Positions 59,137-64,000 of a DNA stretch of 64,000 nt are shown piece after piece (positions within the stretch are counted from its first letter, which is position 1; every line of letters begins with the position of its first letter). A model generated the notes under the pieces. The model was not told where the DNA came from. It saw nothing but the letters and a program-made list of their open reading frames with translations, and did no database searches. The stretch is taken from assembly GCF_002224125.1 (NCBI RefSeq), contig NZ_NCSM01000010.1, forward strand, positions 124,001-188,000, given 5' to 3'. The position numbers and the translations under genes are program-made. The DNA is from Streptomyces sp. NBS 14/10. Its GTDB lineage: Bacteria; Actinomycetota; Actinomycetes; Streptomycetales; Streptomycetaceae.

Positions 59137-60792
59137 TCAGCCCGCGGTCAGTAACGCCCATGTGCCGACCGCGAAGCACACGGCCGCGGCGATCAGGATC
59201 GCGATCGTCGTCTTCCGGGACGGTCCGGGGCGGCGTCGGGCGGTGGGGGGAACCTGCGGCTGCGGAGCGGTGTATGGACGAGTAGGAGGGAATTCGTGCT
59301 GGGCCGCCAGGGCGGAAGCCGTGGCCGGAGTGGGAGTGGGGGTAGGCGTATGCGCGGGCGGGGTGCCTGGCTGTCGCCGCGGATCGGGCGTGGCCTGCGG
59401 CGGCTGTGCGGGCCGTACGGGCCGCGGAGGCGTCGTGGGCTGTGCGGGCGCCGGCTGGGAGGCCGGCGGCTGCGGAAGGCCGGAGTACGGCGTGTGGGGG
59501 GCGTGCGGGGGGTACGGGGTTTGGGGCTGCCCGGTCGGGAACTGCCCGCTGGGGTGCTGGCCGCTTGGGTTCTGCCTGCTCGGGTTCTGGCCGGTGTGCG
59601 GCTGCCCGGTGGGCGGCTGGGGGGCCGAGGGCGGTTGTGGGGCCGGGTGCTGCGGTATCCCGGTATGCGGCGTCTGGGGCTGGGGCGGCGGCAGTTGGAA
59701 GCTGCCGGTGTCCGACATCGACGGCTGCGAAACGGACGGCTGCGAAACGGACGATTCGGATGGTTGTGGCAGGGACGGCTCGGACGGCGGTGGCGTGCTG
59801 GGCCCCTGGGGGCCCGGTGGCTGGGGTGTCGGGCCGCTGTGCGCATGGGCCGTGCTGGTGCCGGTGCTGGTGTCAGCGTCGGCCTCGGTGTCCGCGCCCG
59901 CCCGTTGGATCGTCCGGAAGGGACCCTCGGACCCGAACCCCTCGGGGAGCGGCCCGAGATGGTCGAAGACCTCGATCACCTCGTCGTCGATGCCGGGCTC
60001 GGGCAGCATCTCCGTGGCCGCGAGAAGCGCCTTGCGCGCCCCTGTGGCCGTGCGGAACCGGTCCTCGGGATCGGGCTGCAGCAGATTCGCGATCACCTGC
60101 CACAGCGGCTCGGGCACCCCCGTAGGCGCGTTCGGCACGCCCTGCTCGAACAGCTTGATCAGGGCTTCCGCGTCCGGTTTGTGCCCGCTGAGCAGATACA
60201 GCGCCACCAGCCCGACCGCGAAGAGGTCGGCTGGGAAGTCCGGCTCCTCGCCCATCATCTGCTCGGGCGCGAAGTAACCGGGCGTCCCCATCACGTAGTT
60301 GGCCTCGGTGAGCCGGGGTTCCCCCTTCGTCAGCGCGATGCCGAAGTCGGACAGCCGCACATGCGGCCGGCCGGTCCCGGTGGCCTCCAGCAGGATGTTC
60401 GCGGGTTTGATGTCGCGGTGCACCACGCCTTCCGCGTGCACCGCCGCCAGGCCGGAGAGCAACTGGTCGATCAGCGTGCACACATAGCGCGGCGGCAGCG
60501 GGCCGTAGTCCCCGATGAGGTGGGCGAACGAGCCGCCGCCCACCAGGTCCATGGTGAACAGCACCTTGTCGTCGTCCGCCGCCCAGCTGGCCGGTGCCAG
60601 CACATAGGGGTGGTCGATGCGCAGCGCCTGTTCCCGTACGAACCGCAGCAGGGTGTGCGCATCGCGCTGCTGCAGCACCTTCGCCGCGACGTAGCGGCGG
60701 CGCCGGTGGTCCCAGACGCGCCACACAGCGCCCACGCCACCGCGCCCGATCGGGTCGACCAGCTCGTACCGGCCCGCGAAGACTTCACCCAT
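59137..60792 (-). CDS. Transmembrane Ser/Thr protein kinase (Hanks type)
   Basis: The 551-residue protein has an active-looking kinase domain: glycine loop GRGGVG (16-21), Lys38, HRDIKPAN (125-132), DFG (149-151), then GTPGYFAPEQ. A Pro/Gln/Ser-rich linker of about 240 residues contains repeats such as QNPSGQHPSGQFPTGQ and leads to one helix at the C-terminus (TIAILIAAAVCFAVGTWALL). No PASTA or other outer sensor follows, so signal input is unknown. It lies 48 bases after an HTH gene on the same strand, probably one operon. Confidence 0.9.
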   Translation of the reverse strand: MGEVFAGRYELVDPIGRGGVGAVWRVWDHRRRRYVAAKVLQQRDAHTLLRFVREQALRIDHPYVLAPASWAADDDKVLFTMDLVGGGSFAHLIGDYGPLPPRYVCTLIDQLLSGLAAVHAEGVVHRDIKPANILLEATGTGRPHVRLSDFGIALTKGEPRLTEANYVMGTPGYFAPEQMMGEEPDFPADLFAVGLVALYLLSGHKPDAEALIKLFEQGVPNAPTGVPEPLWQVIANLLQPDPEDRFRTATGARKALLAATEMLPEPGIDDEVIEVFDHLGPLPEGFGSEGPFRTIQRAGADTEADADTSTGTSTAHAHSGPTPQPPGPQGPSTPPPSEPSLPQPSESSVSQPSVSQPSMSDTGSFQLPPPQPQTPHTGIPQHPAPQPPSAPQPPTGQPHTGQNPSRQNPSGQHPSGQFPTGQPQTPYPPHAPHTPYSGLPQPPASQPAPAQPTTPPRPVRPAQPPQATPDPRRQPGTPPAHTPTPTPTPATASALAAQHEFPPTRPYTAPQPQVPPTARRRPGPSRKTTIAILIAAAVCFAVGTWALLTAG

Positions 60793-60840
60793 CGCGCGGC
60801 CCCCGCCCCCTCATCGGCTCGTCAGCAGTCCGTCAGCCCA

Positions 60841-61386
60841 TCAGTTCTGGTGCGCCTCGTAGTGGGCGACCGCCTCGGCGGTCCGCCCGGCGCCGTACAC
60901 CCGGAGGAACTCTGCCAGCTCCGGGTGGGTGGGGGCGAGGGTGTCGGCGGCGTCGATGATGTCGCCCGCTGCGGATACCGAGCGCAGCAGCGACTGGATC
61001 TCGCGGACCACGCGCCGCACGGTGGGGGCGCCGGTGCTCGCCGTGGTCTGTGTGGTGTTCAGCACGGAGCCCCCCGCGGACTTCTTGATCTCCTCCATGC
61101 GCTCGGCGGCCTCGGCGGCGCTGACCCGGCCGTCCGCCGCCTGGCTCGACAGCTCCTGCAGGGCCTGCACCCGCTGGACGACGGCCGGGTTGCCGATCTT
61201 GGCTCGCTGGCCGCTCATCAGCTGCGAGAGCATGGGCGCGGACAGGCCGAGGACGGCGGCCAGGCGGGCCTGGTTGAGGCCGAGGTCGTCGATGAGCCGG
61301 CGGAAGAGCGCCCCCAGCGGTTCCCCGTACCAGCTGCGCTGCAGCTCCCGTGCGCGGGCGGTGGCATCCTGCTGTGCTGCGTCCAT
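60841..61386 (-). CDS. HTH DNA-binding protein, partner of the Ser/Thr kinase
   Basis: The 181-residue protein has an HTH region near residues 25-60 (LFRRLIDDLGLNQARLAAVLGLSAPMLSQLMSGQRAKIGNP), similar to Cro/C1-type folds, and a long helical C-terminus with AAEAAERMEEIKKS. No ligand domain is seen. A perfect palindrome (61403-61416) lies 16 bases before its ATG and may be its operator. The adjoining kinase could phosphorylate it, as suggested for other HTH-kinase pairs; this is inference. Confidence 0.8.
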   Translation of the reverse strand: MDAAQQDATARARELQRSWYGEPLGALFRRLIDDLGLNQARLAAVLGLSAPMLSQLMSGQRAKIGNPAVVQRVQALQELSSQAADGRVSAAEAAERMEEIKKSAGGSVLNTTQTTASTGAPTVRRVVREIQSLLRSVSAAGDIIDAADTLAPTHPELAEFLRVYGAGRTAEAVAHYEAHQN

Positions 61387-61402
61387 TCGCTCTCCCCTTC
61401 GC

Positions 61403-61416
61403 TTCGCTGCAGCGAA
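61403..61416. promoter_or_regulatory. Palindrome before the HTH gene
   Basis: ttcgctgcagcgaa is a perfect 14-base palindrome, 16 bases upstream of the HTH start codon, consistent with an autoregulatory operator. Confidence 0.55.
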
Positions 61417-61503
61417 TCTTGCGTGGCATCCTACGGAGGGCGGTACGCGCGAGCGATACCCGGTCGGGAAAGGTGGCCACAACCAGGTATCCTGATCGGC
61501 GAC

Positions 61504-61576
61504 GGGGCCTTAGCTCAGTTGGTAGAGCGCCGTCTTTGCATGGCGGATGTCAGGAGTTCGACTCTCCTAGGCTCCA
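61504..61576 (+). tRNA. tRNA-Ala (UGC)
   Basis: A 73-base cloverleaf: acceptor GGGGCCT (61504-61510) pairs with AGGCTCC (61569-61575) through one G-T wobble, discriminator A at 61576. Anticodon loop TTTGCAT has TGC at 61537-61539. The T arm has GTTCGAC. CCA is not encoded. Near gyrA with tRNA-Ile, as in mycobacteria. Confidence 0.97.
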
Positions 61577-61585
61577 CTTTCGTCA

Positions 61586-61624
61586 CCGGCCAGGACACCA
61601 GAAGCGTGCCCTGGCCGGTTTTTC
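61586..61624 (+). terminator. Intrinsic terminator with T-tract after tRNA-Ala
   Basis: The arms ccggccaggacac (61586-61598) and gtgccctggccgg (61606-61618), with one mismatch, are followed by tttttct. A U-tract like this is uncommon among hairpins in the window. Confidence 0.88.
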
Positions 61625-61836
61625 TTGCCGCCCAAGTCCCGCGAATCCCTTGGTGCGGTTGGCCCGCGCGGGCCCGCAGCGCCGTTCCGGGGCATTGTCC
61701 TCCCACATGTTGCCCGGTGTTGCCGCTCTCGCCGTTGTCGCGTGCAACACCTTTGAAATGCCTCACGCTGGCCTCAACTCGGGCAAGTGGTCCGGGAGTC
61801 GTCTGGTCGGCGCGATCGGCCGTGCGGGGAGACAAG

Positions 61837-62982
61837 ATGCGTGAGCTGCGGCCCTTGGGTGAGGGTCTGAGCCAGGAATGCCGGGATTTCGCCTTGGCGC
61901 TGCGGGACCTGTTCAAAGGGCTGGACGTCTCGGTGCGCAGATATGCCGCGCGCAGGTATCGCGATCCGGGCACGCTCTCGCGCTATCTGAGCGGGACGCG
62001 CATCCCGCCGTGGGAGTTCGTGCAGGACCTGTTCACCGATCTCGCCGAGCGGCGGGGCAGCGCGGCGACCCCGGCCGCGATCGAGCTGGTGCGGGAGCTG
62101 CACCGGGCCGCGGTGCACACGAGCGGATCGCCCGGTCACGCCATGGAGATCCTCCAGCACCAGCTGGCGGACGCCGACCGGGAGGCCAGGACGTCGAGCG
62201 TGACGGAGGACGTGCTGGGGGAGGCGCTGCTCGACCGGCAGCACCGGATCGCCGATCTCGAGGTGCGGCTGAACCAGCTGGAAGCGGCGTGGGCGACGGA
62301 GCGCACCCGGGCGGACAAGCTGGAGCTGGGTCTTCCCGACCAAGCGGAGCTGATCAAGGAGCGGGACATGCTCCAGCGCGAGGTGAAGCGCCTCACCGAG
62401 GAGCTGGAGGATGTGCGGCTGCGCGGGTTACTGGCGGAGGACCGCTGCCAGATGCTGGAGCGGCAGCTGGCCATGGTGGAGTCCCAGCGCCCCGCCGCGG
62501 CCCCGGTGCCGGACGGGGTGCCCGACGCCCCCGTGGAGCCCGTGATGTCCAAGCCCTGCTCGGGGCCTCGTCCCAAGATCCTCGTGGTCGACGACCAGCA
62601 CAACAACCTGCTGGCCATGGCAGCCGTGCTGGCCAAGCTGGACCAGGAGCTGGTGACCGCGTCCTCGGGGCAGGAAGCTCTCAAGGCCCTGCTCGACCAC
62701 GACGACTTCGCGGTGATCCTGCTGGACGTGCAGATGCCGGAGATGGACGGCTATGAGACCGCGGCCCATATCCAGCGGCGGCCCCGCAACCGGGACATCC
62801 CGATCATCTTCATGACCGCGATGGGCGCCGACCCGGAGCATTCCTCCCGGGGATACGCGGCCGGTGCGGTGGACTACATCGCCAAGCCGTTCGACCCCTG
62901 GGCGCTGCGCGCCAAGGTCTCCGTCTTCACGGAGATCTTCCTGGAGCGGCGCCGGTACAGCGAGCGCGTCGCCGCCCACTGA
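61837..62982 (+). CDS. Atypical response regulator: N-terminal HTH-like domain, coiled coil, C-terminal REC; contains a TTA codon
   Basis: The 381-residue protein begins with a helical domain (ALALRDLFKGLDVSVRRYAARRYRDPGTLSRYLSGTRIPPWEFVQDL) resembling the XRE-like folds of Streptomyces regulators, then a coiled coil at about 120-225. A REC domain starts near 247 with ILVVDDQ (Asp252, Asp253), a phospho-acceptor Asp297 in ILLDVQMPEMDG, and Lys350 in IAKPFD. No histidine kinase is adjacent, so it is an orphan. Codon 198 (62428-62430) is TTA, which makes translation depend on the bldA tRNA. The ATG at 61837 follows ggggagacaag. Confidence 0.85.
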   Translation: MRELRPLGEGLSQECRDFALALRDLFKGLDVSVRRYAARRYRDPGTLSRYLSGTRIPPWEFVQDLFTDLAERRGSAATPAAIELVRELHRAAVHTSGSPGHAMEILQHQLADADREARTSSVTEDVLGEALLDRQHRIADLEVRLNQLEAAWATERTRADKLELGLPDQAELIKERDMLQREVKRLTEELEDVRLRGLLAEDRCQMLERQLAMVESQRPAAAPVPDGVPDAPVEPVMSKPCSGPRPKILVVDDQHNNLLAMAAVLAKLDQELVTASSGQEALKALLDHDDFAVILLDVQMPEMDGYETAAHIQRRPRNRDIPIIFMTAMGADPEHSSRGYAAGAVDYIAKPFDPWALRAKVSVFTEIFLERRRYSERVAAH

Positions 62983-63100
62983 CCGCCGGTCGCCACCCAC
63001 TGACCGTCGGGGGAGGCAGGCAGCGGGCGGGGAATGGCGAAGGGCGGGGACGCCGTGGTCTCCCGCCCTTCCGGGTGCGCTGCCCGGCGCCCGGCCCGGC

Positions 63101-63808
63101 TCAGCGGTCGTTCTCGTTCGCCTGCTTGCTCTGCGCCTCCGGGTCGAGTGCGGACTGGTCGCTGCCGTCCACCGACGTCAGCGGCTCGCGCCCGCTCAGC
63201 TCGGTCGCCGCCGGGGGCTCGACCAGCCAGTCGGGGTTGGCCTGCCTGTCCCACCACTTCCACGCGGTGAAGATCCCCGCGCCCACGAGGCCGACGAAGG
63301 CGGTGCGCTTGGCGATGCGCCCGGTGCGGTCCCTCCTGCGGCGGCGCCTGGCGAGCTTGTGGATGTCGGCCGCGGTCACATGGTCACGCAGGGCGGCGAG
63401 GGCCGCGGCGCTGCGGGTGACGGCCTCCTCGCACACCGGCCCGGCGGTGGCGCGCGCCTCGGCCACCGCGTGCTGGACGCGCGGCGCGGTGTATCGGGCG
63501 GCCTGGCGCGCCGCCTTGCGGGTGCGGGCGGCGGCCCGGGTGGCGGCGTCGTCGACCCCGCGCGGCAGGGTGCCGCGGGCCTGGGTCAGCCGAGGCGCGA
63601 TATGCACGTGGTACTGACTGCCTGCGGTGTAGCGGGCCTGGTGCGCGGCGTGCGAGACCTTCGGCCCCAGCTGTACGCGAGCCGTGTGCGCGTAGCGCGT
63701 GGCGGCGTCCTTGGCCGTACCGGCGTAGGGCGCCACCACCTCTGCCGCGTGCAGGACGCCGCCCTTGGCGGTGCCGGTCGCGGCTCGCACGCTCTCCATG
63801 CGGGTCAC
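63101..63808 (-). CDS. DUF5324-type basic protein with one membrane helix
   Basis: The 235-residue protein starts MTRMESVRAATGTAKGGVLH with a GTG at 63806-63808 preceded by ggggagga. It is rich in Ala, Arg and Thr and largely helical, with a short hydrophobic helix near 175-190 (TAFVGLVGAGIFTAWKWW) and an acidic tail. The composition and layout match the DUF5324 family of actinobacteria, whose function is unknown. An AT-rich stretch at 63838-63860 may hold its promoter. Confidence 0.72.
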   Translation of the reverse strand: MTRMESVRAATGTAKGGVLHAAEVVAPYAGTAKDAATRYAHTARVQLGPKVSHAAHQARYTAGSQYHVHIAPRLTQARGTLPRGVDDAATRAAARTRKAARQAARYTAPRVQHAVAEARATAGPVCEEAVTRSAAALAALRDHVTAADIHKLARRRRRRDRTGRIAKRTAFVGLVGAGIFTAWKWWDRQANPDWLVEPPAATELSGREPLTSVDGSDQSALDPEAQSKQANENDR

Positions 63809-64000
63809 GGGATCCTCCCCTTTCCGTTTCATGGAAGATTATGCCTATTTATAACGATCATGCCTGTGTGCAGGATGCCGGGCACGCGCGGCCGGGCATC
63901 CGGGGCACGTACGGGTTCCCGTTCGGGTCGGCATGAATCGTGTGTGCCGCGCGCCGCTTCGTGGGTACGCGTCGTCGCGGCGTCCGTGCGAGGATCAAGA
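63809..64000. other. Right edge, no supported gene
   Basis: The last 192 bases show an AT-rich patch (63838-63860) suited to a leftward promoter and otherwise nothing that I can support. Confidence 0.4.

Noticed and set aside
59296..61836. Long in-frame extension upstream of the response regulator
   Set aside because: It runs antisense to the kinase and HTH genes and through tRNA-Ala; the ATG at 61837 has a ribosome binding site and begins the conserved domain.

Overview
The window is the replication-origin region of a Streptomyces chromosome, or of a very close relative. The evidence is very high G+C, frequent GTG starts, dnaA and dnaN flanking an array of DnaA boxes, nine perfect parS sites (gtttcacgtgaaac), and the actinobacterial order rpmH-rnpA-yidD-yidC-jag-rsmG-parA-parB to the left of dnaA and dnaN-gnd-recF-dciA-gyrB-gyrA-DUF3566-tRNA-Ile to its right. 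I do not name a species.

The left end (1-9.2 kb) is accessory: a truncated globin/FAD-NAD reductase, an HAD phosphatase, a DUF2269 membrane protein, an MFS efflux pump facing a MarR regulator, a GNAT acetyltransferase, a secreted SGNH hydrolase, a beta-lactamase-fold hydrolase, and a MerR regulator followed by a thioredoxin-like protein. From 9.2 to 14.4 kb lie dnaB, a MATE transporter and the rpsF-ssb-rpsR-rplI operon. From 14.6 to 32 kb there are many envelope genes: a FemX-type aminoacyltransferase with an alanine-racemase-like partner, a GT87-type glycosyltransferase, a bifunctional PBP, PadR with inositol-phosphate synthase, an MFS protein, CCA-adding enzyme, DUF6049 and MurJ. A pseudokinase, an ECF sigma factor (SigM-like), its anti-sigma factor and trxB-trxA follow (32-37 kb). 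This matches the mycobacterial mviN-sigM-rsmA-trxB-trxC order, except that the MurJ pseudokinase is a separate gene here and no cwlM-like gene lies before parB.

The core (37-57 kb) contains segregation (ParA, ParB, parS), ribosome and membrane biogenesis (rpmH to rsmG), initiation (dnaA, oriC at 46330-47298, dnaN), 6-phosphogluconate dehydrogenase, RecF, a DciA-like protein and gyrase. The right end (57-64 kb) holds tRNA-Ile(GAU), a DLW-39 peptide, a secreted membrane-anchored protein, a Ser/Thr kinase with an HTH partner, tRNA-Ala(UGC), an atypical response regulator containing a TTA codon, and a DUF5324 protein.

Regulatory elements visible in the sequence include a sigma-R-type promoter before trxBA, matched divergent promoters for rpmH and dnaA with a DnaA box beside the dnaA promoter, palindromic operators for the MarR, MerR and PadR genes and for the HTH gene, and strong GC hairpins at most operon ends. 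Most of the window is conserved core. The features most worth a second look are the parS sites that encode protein segments, the split MurJ/pseudokinase module, the TTA-containing response regulator, and the nested inverted repeat at 2353-2424.
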